From NCBI GenBank assembly GCA_016718505.1, contig JADKDE010000002.1, positions 909,929 through 973,928 of the forward strand: DNA of 64,000 bases. Direction: 5' to 3'. Both the position numbers and the translations under genes were made by a program. The notes beneath the pieces were generated by a model. It had not been told where the DNA came from. It ran no database searches and saw nothing but the letters and a program-made list of their open reading frames with translations. This DNA comes from Saprospiraceae bacterium (GTDB lineage Bacteria > Bacteroidota > Bacteroidia > Chitinophagales > Saprospiraceae). This document shows, in pieces, positions 14,823-22,621 of the stretch (position 1 is the first letter of the stretch; each line of letters opens with the position of its first letter).

Positions 14823-15016
14823 TTAGTCCAAAGCGGTTTTATCAAGTCCAGCTTGTTTGAGTACGGCGAGGAAAGTACCTTTTCATATCCTTGCCGCCGT
14901 GTAAAGGCACAATAGCGGTTTTCTTGGTATCAGGATTATAATAAACCTTTGGAGCGCTTGAAAATAAAACCGTATTTTTCCAGTATTTTAATGAGATACT
15001 TGGGACTTAGGTTCAT
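14823..15016 (-). pseudogene. HicA-like toxin, disabled by deletions
   Basis: Starting at the ATG at 15016 (overlapping hicB), it reads MNLSPKYLIKILEKYGFIFK, then RSKG, and then the frame breaks. The next frame gives YYNPDTKKTAIVPLHGGKDM, and a third gives GTFLAVLKQAGLDKTALD. Compared with normal HicA proteins, the Ser-His-Gln segment between SKG and YYNP is gone. That removes the catalytic His, and two A bases are missing later. The toxin cannot be active. Confidence 0.65.
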
Positions 15017-15237
15017 ACAGCTTCAAGGGTTAATGAATATTCCAATGTATTGCTATCATCTGGAATGGTTTCGCCTCTTTCTTTCAATTCTTCAATATAT
15101 AATTCTATGGCCTCTTTTGCCATTGCAATAGCCTCATCCAAATTGTCACCGTAAGTTATGCAGCCCTGCAAAGCAGGAACAGATACAGTATAACCACTTT
15201 CGGGTTCTTTATGCAAATGTATTTTGTATGTGTACAT
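15013..15237 (-). CDS. hicB: HicB-family antitoxin (partner toxin broken)
   Basis: 74 residues of a compact HicB domain: YKIHLHKEPESGYTVSVPAL, GCITYGDNLDEAIAMAKEAI, YIEELKERGETIP. It is intact. The promoter element at 15272-15279 lies just upstream on the minus strand. The stop overlaps the start of the broken hicA by four bases, preserving the usual coupled arrangement. Confidence 0.7.
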   Translation of the reverse strand: MYTYKIHLHKEPESGYTVSVPALQGCITYGDNLDEAIAMAKEAIELYIEELKERGETIPDDSNTLEYSLTLEAV

Positions 15238-15271
15238 AATTAATTTAGATTATTTAAAAAAATAACTGAAA

Positions 15272-15279
15272 CAAAGTTA
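15272..15279 (-). promoter_or_regulatory. Putative -7 promoter element (TAACTTTG)
   Basis: A perfect TAnnTTTG match on the minus strand, 34 bases before the hicB start at 15237. Confidence 0.45.
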
Positions 15280-15352
15280 AACTAAATGTTTCAGAAAATT
15301 AATTACAAAAAAATATTTCTCTTTCTGGCGCAAGTCTCTCACTTGTGTCAAA

Positions 15353-15450
15353 GCTACGTACGGTTAGTTGCTATAGTTTGCCATATAGCCAAGGAAGGAG
15401 AGTTGGGGTATAAGTTTAGCAGCTTGGGTTAGCTTTAGGATATTGCTTTA
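15353..15450 (+). repeat. Dispersed hairpin repeat, copy E
   Basis: A diverged copy: GCTACGTACGG, TATAGTTTGCCATATAGCCAAGGA, GGAGAGTTGGGG, AAGTTTAGCAGCTTGGGTTAGC. The first hairpin has lost part of its left arm. The tail after 15430 resembles that of copy A (GATATTGCTTTAAGAATAATCT compared with GTATATGCTTTAGGAAAAATCT, shown in part). Confidence 0.65.
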
Positions 15451-15472
15451 AGAATAATCTTTGAGGAGATTA

Positions 15473-15762
15473 TTTATTTCTTTATCTGAATACTGTCTTT
15501 TTCGCCTTTGTGGTAGATGGAAAGTAGGAAAACAGTGTTGTCAATAATTTTCACAAAAGATATAACCCTTGCACCGCCAGACTTTCCTTTGTTTTTTGAA
15601 CCAATGGCAAGTCGTTTTTATAAACATCATTTCCAAAGGCTTTCCAGAAGTTGGGTTATCGGCAAGTCTTGCCTAACTCTGCAATCGGTACGAAGGAAGC
15701 GTATTTTTAATGAGTTTTTAGCTTCCTTTTTAAAGTTGCAGTAAGTTCAATCTATAACTCAT
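15473..15762 (-). pseudogene. Decayed RelE-type toxin
   Basis: From the ATG at 15762 leftwards, pieces of a RelE toxin appear in three frames: MSYRLNLLQL, then YASFV, LADNPTSGKP, FGNDVYK, GSKNKGKSGGARVISFVKI and SIYHKGEKDSIQIKEINN. At least three or four indels and stops are needed to explain them. It is closely related in sequence pattern to the toxin at 13281-13616. Confidence 0.55.
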
Positions 15763-15763
15763 T

Positions 15764-15954
15764 CAAAAATCATTTAAAGAGGTGGTTTTAGCTTACTTTT
15801 TAATCATGCTTTCCAAACCTCTTTAGATTGTTTAAGATTTTTCTTTTGTGGGCTCTTCATCCGTTTCAATTTTCTTAACGTAATGGAGGTTTTTAGCCAG
15901 TTCAATAAAGTGGCTATATTCTTTATCCGTAGTATAAACAGTTACGTGTCTCAT
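15764..15954 (-). pseudogene. Decayed antitoxin of the RelE-type module
   Basis: The ATG at 15954 opens MRHVTVYTTDKEYSHFIELA, then NLHYVKKIETDEEPTKEK, then a stop. The neighbouring frames continue LNNLKRGLESM and the characteristic tail KTTSLNDF. Two A/T homopolymer losses (about 15840 and 15770) would account for the breaks, so slips in sequencing are possible here. Confidence 0.45.
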
Positions 15955-16010
15955 GCTACCTGAATGTTTTTTTAAGAATTATTAAAATTTATTTCTAGTT
16001 AAACGCATAT

Positions 16011-16018
16011 CAAAGTTA
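16011..16018 (-). promoter_or_regulatory. Putative -7 promoter element (TAACTTTG)
   Basis: A perfect TAnnTTTG match on the minus strand, 57 bases before the decayed antitoxin start at 15954. Confidence 0.4.
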
Positions 16019-16153
16019 CGTTTTAAATAGCATTTATCTTCCTTTATACCTTTGCATTTTTTTTAATGATTCCAGTGTTCTGTAATTTTATTCAATTCGT
16101 TTATCTCCAATATTTCAATAATAAAGCCAAAGGCTCAAAAATGACTTTTGCCC

Positions 16154-16177
16154 TTTCATTTTACAAAGTTAATAAAA
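16154..16177. repeat. 24-bp direct repeat, left copy flanking vapBC
   Basis: TTTCATTTTACAAAGTTAAT followed by AAAA, identical in 24 of 24 positions to 16944-16967. On the minus strand it contains TAACTTTG, so it may be a duplicated promoter segment. Confidence 0.6.
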
Positions 16178-16252
16178 TTGACTAACAAAATCAATGAGAC
16201 AAATTCAATAGGACTAAAATGCCCGTATTGGGTTTGTACCCTTATTGTGTAT

Positions 16253-16642
16253 TTACATGTTGTGCGGATCTATAATATCCAACCCTTCAATATTAATGAA
16301 ATCAGCTGTATTCCTAGAAATTAAGATCAAATTATGGACTAATGCGGTAGCAGCAATGATAGCATCTCCAAGCTTTATTTTTTTGCTTTTTCGAAGATCT
16401 ATCGTTTTAAGGGTAATTGCATCATCCAATGGTAAAATGCTAGCATGATTTATAAATTCTGCAAGTAGTTGCATCTTTTCTGGTAATGGTTCACTATATC
16501 CCAAAGCCTCAATTTTTACAATTACTGATGTTATGAAATCTGTACTAAAAATATGTTCGACAAAAACAATACCTTGATCGGGAAGAAGATTTGAAGTATA
16601 ATCAATGATTACATTCGTGTCAATTAAAAATCTCTTTCCCAT
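16253..16642 (-). CDS. vapC: VapC-like PIN-domain ribonuclease toxin
   Basis: A 129-residue PIN-domain protein with all four acidic positions: Asp8 (FLIDTNVIID), Glu45, Asp93 (KLGDAIIAATAL) and Asp114 (NTADF). PIN toxins bind Mg2+ here and cleave tRNA or rRNA. It overlaps the upstream antitoxin by 19 bases. Of the modules in the array this one lies furthest right, and it is framed by 24-bp direct repeats rather than by the hairpin repeat. Confidence 0.8.
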   Translation of the reverse strand: MGKRFLIDTNVIIDYTSNLLPDQGIVFVEHIFSTDFITSVIVKIEALGYSEPLPEKMQLLAEFINHASILPLDDAITLKTIDLRKSKKIKLGDAIIAATALVHNLILISRNTADFINIEGLDIIDPHNM

Positions 16643-16869
16643 TCGTTTCTAGCTTTGGCAATAAAATCATTAAATTCTTTACCTTCTGTTTTTGTGAAAA
16701 TACCTCTGTATTTGTTAGAAAATTTAATTAAAGAGTTGTTTTTTTCTGATATTAAACCTTCTTGTTTTTTAAAAACGATCAATTCTAACTCTTGCCCTAA
16801 ATAATCATCAGGAACGTCAAGAATTACGTTGAACTTGCTCTCAGTTGGAGTTATGAAAGTTCGAATCAT
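16624..16869 (-). CDS. Antitoxin partner of the PIN toxin
   Basis: 81 residues: an N-terminal beta strand region (SKFNVILDVPDDYLGQELELIVF) and a basic-acidic C-terminal helix (FNDFIAKARNEWERDF) suited to threading the PIN active-site groove. It is not an AbrB or Phd type that I can name with certainty. Position, size and overlap with vapC identify it. The promoter is probably at 16954-16961. Confidence 0.65.
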   Translation of the reverse strand: MIRTFITPTESKFNVILDVPDDYLGQELELIVFKKQEGLISEKNNSLIKFSNKYRGIFTKTEGKEFNDFIAKARNEWERDF

Positions 16870-16943
16870 ATCAATTTATTTTATTTGAAATTAACAAGAA
16901 TATGGGTATCAGTATATAATACATAAATTTTATCTAATACCAT

Positions 16944-16967
16944 TTTCATTTTACAAAGTTAATAAAA
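16944..16967. repeat. 24-bp direct repeat, right copy flanking vapBC
   Basis: Identical to 16154-16177. It contains the minus-strand element TAACTTTG (16954-16961), placed to drive the vapBC pair whose first start is at 16869. Confidence 0.6.
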
Positions 16968-17126
16968 AAACAATCATTTTAGGTTAAAAACAAATGTCGA
17001 TTGGATTAACTCGGAATTAGACTTAGTCTAGAAAAATTTATTGGAAAGATTCTAAAACGTACTAAAGAATTATTGATCATTAGGTGCTTTTTTTTGTTAT
17101 TTTGCCATAGAATACATTGATTTAAT

Positions 17127-17906
17127 ATGAAAAGATTAAAGTTGGGGATATCTCCGTGTCCTAACGACACCTTTATTTTTTATGGGATGATCCATCAAAA
17201 AGTCGATACAAAAGGCTTTCAGTTTGAAGTGGATTTTCTAGACATTCAAGCATTGAACAATGAATTGGAGACTCTGTCTTACGACCTCATAAAAGTCAGT
17301 TACGTGAAAGCCCTTAGGGCAGCAAATGATTACCATCGATTGAGGGCTGGCGGTGCACTAGGGATAGGAGTGGGGCCATTGCTTATCAATAAGGGTACTG
17401 AATTCGATGCACAAAACGACAAAATTGCCATTCCTGGGAAAGATACCACGGCGCATTTTTTATTTAACTACAAATATCCTAATTCCAAGAATAAGATTTT
17501 TGCTTCTTTTGAAACCATTGAGGATTTGGTCTTAGAAGGAAAAGTGGACGCTGGGGTCATCATCCATGAAAACAGGTTTACTTATTCGGATAAAGGATTG
17601 AGCAAAGTGGTGGATTTAGGGGAATACTGGGAAGAACAGACCCAAGGCCCGATTCCGCTTGGTGCCATCATGCTACAAAAAAAATCAGAAATTTCACCTT
17701 CAGACATGGATGAAATCATTGTTTCCAGCATCAAATATGCTTATGCGCACCAATCGGAAGCACTCGAATATTGCAGGAAATATGCCCAAGAAATGGATGA
17801 AAAAGTGATGCAGCAACATATTGATCTTTATGTGAACGAATATAGCTTGGATATTGGAAGAGCAGGGGAGAAGGCCATATTAACGATGTCTCACTTATTG
17901 GTATAA
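17127..17906 (+). CDS. mqnD: 1,4-dihydroxy-6-naphthoate synthase (menaquinone, futalosine route)
   Basis: Converts cyclic dehypoxanthine futalosine to 1,4-dihydroxy-6-naphthoate in the futalosine pathway for menaquinone. The 259-residue cytosolic protein has the family start LGISPCPNDTFIFYGMIH, the SYDLIKVSYVKAL segment, and GAGG-like turns (RAGGALGIGVGPLL) of the periplasmic-binding-protein-like fold. The length is normal. It stands alone here: the other mqn genes are not in the window. It marks the point where the accessory region gives way to housekeeping genes. Confidence 0.9.
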   Translation: MKRLKLGISPCPNDTFIFYGMIHQKVDTKGFQFEVDFLDIQALNNELETLSYDLIKVSYVKALRAANDYHRLRAGGALGIGVGPLLINKGTEFDAQNDKIAIPGKDTTAHFLFNYKYPNSKNKIFASFETIEDLVLEGKVDAGVIIHENRFTYSDKGLSKVVDLGEYWEEQTQGPIPLGAIMLQKKSEISPSDMDEIIVSSIKYAYAHQSEALEYCRKYAQEMDEKVMQQHIDLYVNEYSLDIGRAGEKAILTMSHLLV

Positions 17907-17994
17907 AAGAAAAAAGCCAAGCACACATTTGTACCCAGCTTTCAATTTTAGTATGTTCGAGACGGAAATTTGTTTTTCCTTAAAATTAAGACGT

Positions 17995-18399
17995 TTAAAA
18001 TGATTCAAGAGTCAATCCAAACGCTTTAATATCTTTTGTTAACGTATTATAGATACTTGTATTTGTTGTTTCGTTGTTTGAAACCATTGTTTTTTTATGT
18101 GGATCATAAATTTTTTCAATATCCCGCTTAATACTGAGATATTTTTTGTTTAAATCGTACCAAGATTTTAATTGTTGTGGATTATCAGGTGTCAATTTAT
18201 TTTTTAATTCTTGAAAATTGCGTTGGTTCTCCGCATACATAATATCAAACTTTTTCAATAGTTTCTCACTTGCAAGTGAGTTCTTCTGAGGACTATTGGA
18301 TTCAATGGCTACAATTTGCAAAGACTTCTTGATATCTGTTTTAGTCTTGGTCAGACTTTCCACCTTAGGTTTATTCTGGGTAGAGACTGCCTTCTCCAC
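17995..18399 (-). CDS. C-terminal part of the PP2C-like membrane protein (frameshifted)
   Basis: 134 codons of charged, helical sequence (KKFDIMYAENQRNFQELKNKL and similar) with no recognised domain. In a neighbouring frame it continues directly from the gene at 18351-19808: inserting one A in the AAAA run at about 18400 restores the reading NEPEKVEKAVSTQNKPKVE. I therefore regard it as the periplasmic or cytosolic tail of that protein rather than a separate gene. Confidence 0.5.
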   Translation of the reverse strand: MEKAVSTQNKPKVESLTKTKTDIKKSLQIVAIESNSPQKNSLASEKLLKKFDIMYAENQRNFQELKNKLTPDNPQQLKSWYDLNKKYLSIKRDIEKIYDPHKKTMVSNNETTNTSIYNTLTKDIKAFGLTLESF

Positions 18400-19808
18400 T
18401 TTTCAGGTTCGTTGATTGCTTCAATTTTCTGAGCATTATCAGAAATAATGAGTTCACTTTTTAGATTTTCTAGAGACTTGGCTTCTTTTTCAAGCAAAAG
18501 GGCATCCTCGGGTGAAATCGATGTTTGGTTAGATTCTTTGGTGAGAACGATATCCTCATTGTCAGGTTTCTGTGTGGAATTTCCACGCCCATTCAATTGC
18601 AATTTTTCTATAGCAGGTCCAGCAAATCCCAAAATTGCAATAATGGCCATCACAATCCCGAAGCTCGACAAATGCTTGCGCCAAGATTGCCTAAAACTCT
18701 CTTTTGGAATTTTTTTCCGACACAGTATTTGAGATATTCCACCAGGCGTTATCACGGAATCTTCTGTAAGATTTGCTATAACTTTTGGTTCTTCATTAAT
18801 GATATCAATTGGCACTTTGATTGGGAGTTCATCAACGATTGATTGCAGATCTTCAGGTCCATTAATCCAATCCTCTTCCGCAACGATTGGAGGCTCGAAC
18901 GAGGCAGATTCAGCAGTATCAATTTCCGTGTGGCTTAATTCAATCTCTTTCTTCGCTAGATCAAACCAGTGGGCATTGTTGATTTTTTCATTGATAGAAT
19001 GGGGTATTTCTTCTTGTGAAATGACTATTTGCTCATTTTCATCAAAAATTAGTTCTGTTTCTACTGGAAGTGCACTGGTCAACTCAACTGGGATTGACTG
19101 TTCTTCATGAGCATGTACCACAGCAAATGCTTGAAAATCCATCAGTCCTGCTTCCAGCAGAGTACTCTCTATTTCGCTCAAATCGAGGTTTTCACCTTCA
19201 GACCAAGACAATGATTTCAATGCATCGATGGTATTATCAGTACCTATCGCCCACGATTCTTTGGATTTATTTTTGATTACTTTGAAAAACATCTTAGGAG
19301 TATTCTTTGTAGAACCCAGCCTTGCAGAATAATCATTCAACGGAATGTTTTTAAAACCATTTTCTTCAAAATTTCCAAAGATCCAAGGACCGTTTGCAGC
19401 AATAATGATTTCATTTTTTCTAATAACTACAACTACAAGAGCCGCCTCTGCACCCAAAAGTTCTAGCCTCTCAAGGCTATATCTGAATATTTCATTGTGA
19501 ACTTGCATAAAACTTTGCCTTAAAAAGGATTCCAGTTCTTGGAGTTTTGAAGGCAGCTCGAGATATGCGTTCAGCTTCTGTTCTATTTTTTCAAGAGTGA
19601 ATTGAGCCACTTTATTGGCATAATGTTCCATCCCTGACCCTTGGACGAATAGATGAATATCATCTTTGAGGTCATTGATATTGGAGAAAACTTCCTTTTC
19701 AATAGCTGAATGATTGAGGTAGCGGCAGGAGTAAAGATTGGGGTTAAATTGGTTTGGGCCAATATGCTTTGACAAAAACAATTTTTCTGTAGCTATCTTC
19801 TGAGACAT
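18351..19808 (-). CDS. PP2C-like (degenerate phosphatase) single-pass membrane protein
   Basis: Residues about 1-245 follow the PP2C fold order: an early Cys-Arg strand (YSCRYLNHSAIEKEV), LFVQGSGMEHYANKVAQFTL at the place of the usual DGMGGH motif, AALVVVVIRKNEIIIAANG, and WAIGTDNTIDALKSLSW at the place of the SDGL motif. The metal-binding Asp-Gly pairs are replaced, so it may be a pseudophosphatase. An acidic linker (about 250-395) leads to one membrane helix (FGIVMAIIAILGFAGPA, about 405-425). The true C terminus is in the neighbouring frame (17995-18399). A minus-strand promoter element TATATTTG lies at 19866-19873. Confidence 0.5.
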   Translation of the reverse strand: MSQKIATEKLFLSKHIGPNQFNPNLYSCRYLNHSAIEKEVFSNINDLKDDIHLFVQGSGMEHYANKVAQFTLEKIEQKLNAYLELPSKLQELESFLRQSFMQVHNEIFRYSLERLELLGAEAALVVVVIRKNEIIIAANGPWIFGNFEENGFKNIPLNDYSARLGSTKNTPKMFFKVIKNKSKESWAIGTDNTIDALKSLSWSEGENLDLSEIESTLLEAGLMDFQAFAVVHAHEEQSIPVELTSALPVETELIFDENEQIVISQEEIPHSINEKINNAHWFDLAKKEIELSHTEIDTAESASFEPPIVAEEDWINGPEDLQSIVDELPIKVPIDIINEEPKVIANLTEDSVITPGGISQILCRKKIPKESFRQSWRKHLSSFGIVMAIIAILGFAGPAIEKLQLNGRGNSTQKPDNEDIVLTKESNQTSISPEDALLLEKEAKSLENLKSELIISDNAQKIEAINEPEKWRRQSLPRINLRWKV

Positions 19809-19865
19809 GGTCTAAGTTTATAGATTATAAATTAATACAATATCTAATTGTATTTAAATTAAGTA

Positions 19866-19873
19866 CAAATATA
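19866..19873 (-). promoter_or_regulatory. Putative -7 promoter element (TATATTTG)
   Basis: A perfect TAnnTTTG match on the minus strand, 58 bases before the PP2C-like gene start at 19808. Confidence 0.4.
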
Positions 19874-19977
19874 TATAATTAAAATGTAATACGATAATTT
19901 TTGTTATATTTTTATGCAAAAAATGGGTTTAGGACGTTAATTTTTTGTTATAAATTCAAATTACTAACAGGATTATT

Positions 19978-19985
19978 TAACTTTG
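19978..19985 (+). promoter_or_regulatory. Putative -7 promoter element (TAACTTTG) for dsbD
   Basis: A perfect TAnnTTTG match 59 bases before the dsbD start at 20044. No well-placed -33 TTG was found. Confidence 0.4.
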
Positions 19986-20043
19986 GACCGATTTTGGTGT
20001 TCATTAAGTTACCAATTTTTGAAAAAATCATCAAATTATTGAA

Positions 20044-22119
20044 ATGGATTTCTTAAAAAACTCTTTGAATAGTGGCGGCAAGATATTTTTATTTGTTGCC
20101 ATGTTTTTTGCTTTAATCGGTTCTAGCGTCGCACAAATCAAAGATCCAGTCAAATGGTCTAAGCATGTGGTGAAAATTTCGGATTCCGAGTACAAACTCG
20201 TATTGAGAGGTACTTTGGATCATGAGTGGAATATATATTCTCAGTATCTAGTAGGAGAGGATGGTCCACAGAAAACTATGATTAAATTCGACAAGGCAAA
20301 TGCAACATTACAGGGTAAAATCGAAGAATCGGGTCATAAAAAGAAGGATATGATGAGCTTTTTTGCCATGAATGTCATCAAGTTTTATGATTATGTAGAA
20401 TTTACTTCATTGGTTAAAGTCAAGGACAACACAAAGCCAGTAACAGGTACAGTATTTTACATGACCTGCGACAATGAGCAGTGCCTACCGCCCAAAGAAG
20501 TGGCTTTTAGTTTCGATTTAAACAAGGACGCACAAGGCAGGACCTTCAAAAAAAAAAATAATGACGGATCAGTATTAGAAATTGAAAATACTACAACAGC
20601 AGCTACCCCAGTTGTTGATGCAATAGCTTCAGCGGACAAAGAGTCGTCCGATTTTGTAAATCCTACTGATTGGTCTATTTCCACTAAGAAGATAAATGAG
20701 AAGGAGTTGGAGCTTACCTTGTCCACAAAAATCCAAGACGGGTGGAATATTTACAGTCAAAACACTCCCGAAGGAGGTCCCATCCCAACTACACTTACAC
20801 TAGAAGCTGCCGATAATTTTATATTAAAAGGTAAGGTAAAAGAGTCTGGCTCCAAAATGGTCTCGGGTTATGAGCCAATTTTTGAAATGAAGCTGACCAA
20901 ATTCAAACACGATGCCACTTTTACCCAAACCATTGAAATTAAAGATCCCAATAAAAAAGTCAAAGGTTCTCTAGAATACCAGGCTTGCGATGACACAAAA
21001 TGTTTGAACCCAACCCTTGTAAATTTTGAAGTAGATCCTGTTTCTGGAACAGCTGCAATCTTTGATGATGCGGGTTCACAAACCCAAGTAAATGCATCCA
21101 ACTCTAACACAGGAAGTGGTACACCTGTAGCCTTTTCATTCGACAGGCAAGACGAAAATCATTCTTGTGACAATGTGCATCAAGACGTAAGTACGGACAG
21201 TATGAGCCTATGGTGGATATTTGTATTGGGATTTGCGGGAGGGCTATTGGCAATACTAACACCATGCGTTTTTCCAATGATTCCACTTACGGTAAGTTAT
21301 TTTACCAAAGGAGCTAAAGACAAAAAGAAAGGCTTGCGAGATGCCATTTTATACGGGCTTTCTATTATAGTAATCTATATTTCCATTGGTTTAATCATAA
21401 CCTCAGTATTCGGCGCAGATGCCTTGAATCAGTTGAGTACCAATCCATGGTTAAATATCGGATTTTGCATTTTATTCATCATTTTTGCCTTTTCATTTTT
21501 TGGATATTATGAAATAACCTTGCCCGCTTCTTGGGTCAATTCATCCGACAAAGCCGCAGACAAAGGAGGGCTTATTGGTATATTTTTTATGGCATTCACC
21601 TTGTCTTTGGTATCCTTTTCTTGTACTGGACCGATTATTGGGTCACTGCTGGTACAGACGGTTACAGGCGGCGGGGAGACTTTGTTTGGAAGAATTCCCC
21701 TAGCGCCACTTGTGGGTATGTTTGGATTTTCTTTAGCTCTTGCGTTGCCATTTGCATTTTTTGCCGCATTTCCAACCTGGTTACATGCATTGCCGAAGTC
21801 AGGATCTTGGATGAATACAGTAAAAGTTTCTCTAGGATTTATTGAAATAGCTCTAGCCTTAAAATTCCTTTCAATAGCTGATTTGACGATGGGATGGAAG
21901 ATTTTGCCCTATGAATTGTTCCTAGGAGTTTGGGTCTTGTGTGCTTTGGCATTATTTGCCTATTTCATGGATTGGTTTAGGTTTCCACACGATACGAAGG
22001 TTGAAAAGCTCAGCACTAGCAGGCTTTTATTGGCACTGGGTAGCTTAGCTGTGGCAATATACATGAGCACTGGCTTTATGAAAGACAACGTGTCAGAGAC
22101 GTTTAAAACGCCAAATTGA
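20044..22119 (+). CDS. dsbD: Thiol:disulfide interchange protein DsbD, main part
   Basis: Carries electrons from cytoplasmic thioredoxin across the inner membrane to periplasmic thiols. Order seen: a signal peptide (about 12-30), a first DsbD-alpha-like domain with CDNEQC (about 30-170), a second homologous domain with CDDTKC (about 210-340), a linker, then eight or so membrane helices (about 390-685) with the transport cysteines in LTPCVFPMIPL and SFSCTGPIIGSLL. Two alpha domains in series are unusual; one is standard. The frame ends in TGA (22117-22119), but in the same frame LSGLAPPAGHSY and the gamma domain follow, so this stop interrupts the gene. Confidence 0.85.
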   Translation: MDFLKNSLNSGGKIFLFVAMFFALIGSSVAQIKDPVKWSKHVVKISDSEYKLVLRGTLDHEWNIYSQYLVGEDGPQKTMIKFDKANATLQGKIEESGHKKKDMMSFFAMNVIKFYDYVEFTSLVKVKDNTKPVTGTVFYMTCDNEQCLPPKEVAFSFDLNKDAQGRTFKKKNNDGSVLEIENTTTAATPVVDAIASADKESSDFVNPTDWSISTKKINEKELELTLSTKIQDGWNIYSQNTPEGGPIPTTLTLEAADNFILKGKVKESGSKMVSGYEPIFEMKLTKFKHDATFTQTIEIKDPNKKVKGSLEYQACDDTKCLNPTLVNFEVDPVSGTAAIFDDAGSQTQVNASNSNTGSGTPVAFSFDRQDENHSCDNVHQDVSTDSMSLWWIFVLGFAGGLLAILTPCVFPMIPLTVSYFTKGAKDKKKGLRDAILYGLSIIVIYISIGLIITSVFGADALNQLSTNPWLNIGFCILFIIFAFSFFGYYEITLPASWVNSSDKAADKGGLIGIFFMAFTLSLVSFSCTGPIIGSLLVQTVTGGGETLFGRIPLAPLVGMFGFSLALALPFAFFAAFPTWLHALPKSGSWMNTVKVSLGFIEIALALKFLSIADLTMGWKILPYELFLGVWVLCALALFAYFMDWFRFPHDTKVEKLSTSRLLLALGSLAVAIYMSTGFMKDNVSETFKTPN

Positions 22120-22128
22120 CTAAGTGGA

Positions 22129-22608
22129 TTGGCACCGCCAGCTGGTCATAGTTATATTTATCCGAAAGAATGTCCACTTGATTTGGAATGCTACCATGAT
22201 TTTTATCTAGCAGTAGAAGTTGCCAAAAAGGTAAATAAACCGATCCTCGTGGATTTTACGGGTTACGGGTGTGTGAACTGTCGAAGAATGGAAGATCTCG
22301 TGTGGAGCAAGCCAGGAGTATTTGAATTGATAAAAAATGAATACGTCTTGGTGTCTCTATATACAGATGATAAAAAACCTTTAGAAAAATCCTATGTTTC
22401 TACTTTTGATGGTAGAGAAATGAAAACGGTAGGAAATAAATGGGCCGATTTTGAAGCCATTCATTTCAATAGAAATAGCCAACCGTTTTATGTGCTGATA
22501 AGTCCAGATGGTAAACTACTAAACAAACCTGTGGCTTATACTCCAGATGTGGATGAATACAAAAAATTTCTGCAATGTGGCGTAGATCAATTCAAAAAAA
22601 CAAATTAA
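22129..22608 (+). CDS. dsbD: DsbD gamma (thioredoxin-like) domain, C-terminal part
   Basis: This continues dsbD in the same frame after one TGA codon. It has the GLAPPAGHSY linker typical of Bacteroidota DsbD, then a thioredoxin-like domain with VDFTGYGCVNCRRMED (redox pair CVNC) and SQPFYVLISPDGK. If translation really stops at 22119, this part would have to start at the TTG at 22129 without a signal peptide and would stay in the cytoplasm. A base error or a recent nonsense mutation is more likely than two genes. Confidence 0.75.
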   Translation: MAPPAGHSYIYPKECPLDLECYHDFYLAVEVAKKVNKPILVDFTGYGCVNCRRMEDLVWSKPGVFELIKNEYVLVSLYTDDKKPLEKSYVSTFDGREMKTVGNKWADFEAIHFNRNSQPFYVLISPDGKLLNKPVAYTPDVDEYKKFLQCGVDQFKKTN

Positions 22609-22621
22609 CAAATCATAACGG

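Noticed and set aside
11891..15450. Integron attC sites for the hairpin repeats
   Set aside because: I could not find paired RYYYAAC and GTTRRRY core boxes at the ends of the copies, and there is no integrase in the window. I keep the cassette idea but not the integron label.
22117..22119. UGA recoding (selenocysteine or reassigned codon) in dsbD
   Set aside because: Several neighbouring genes end in TGA, no SECIS-like hairpin was seen after it, and the codon does not occupy a Cys position of DsbD.
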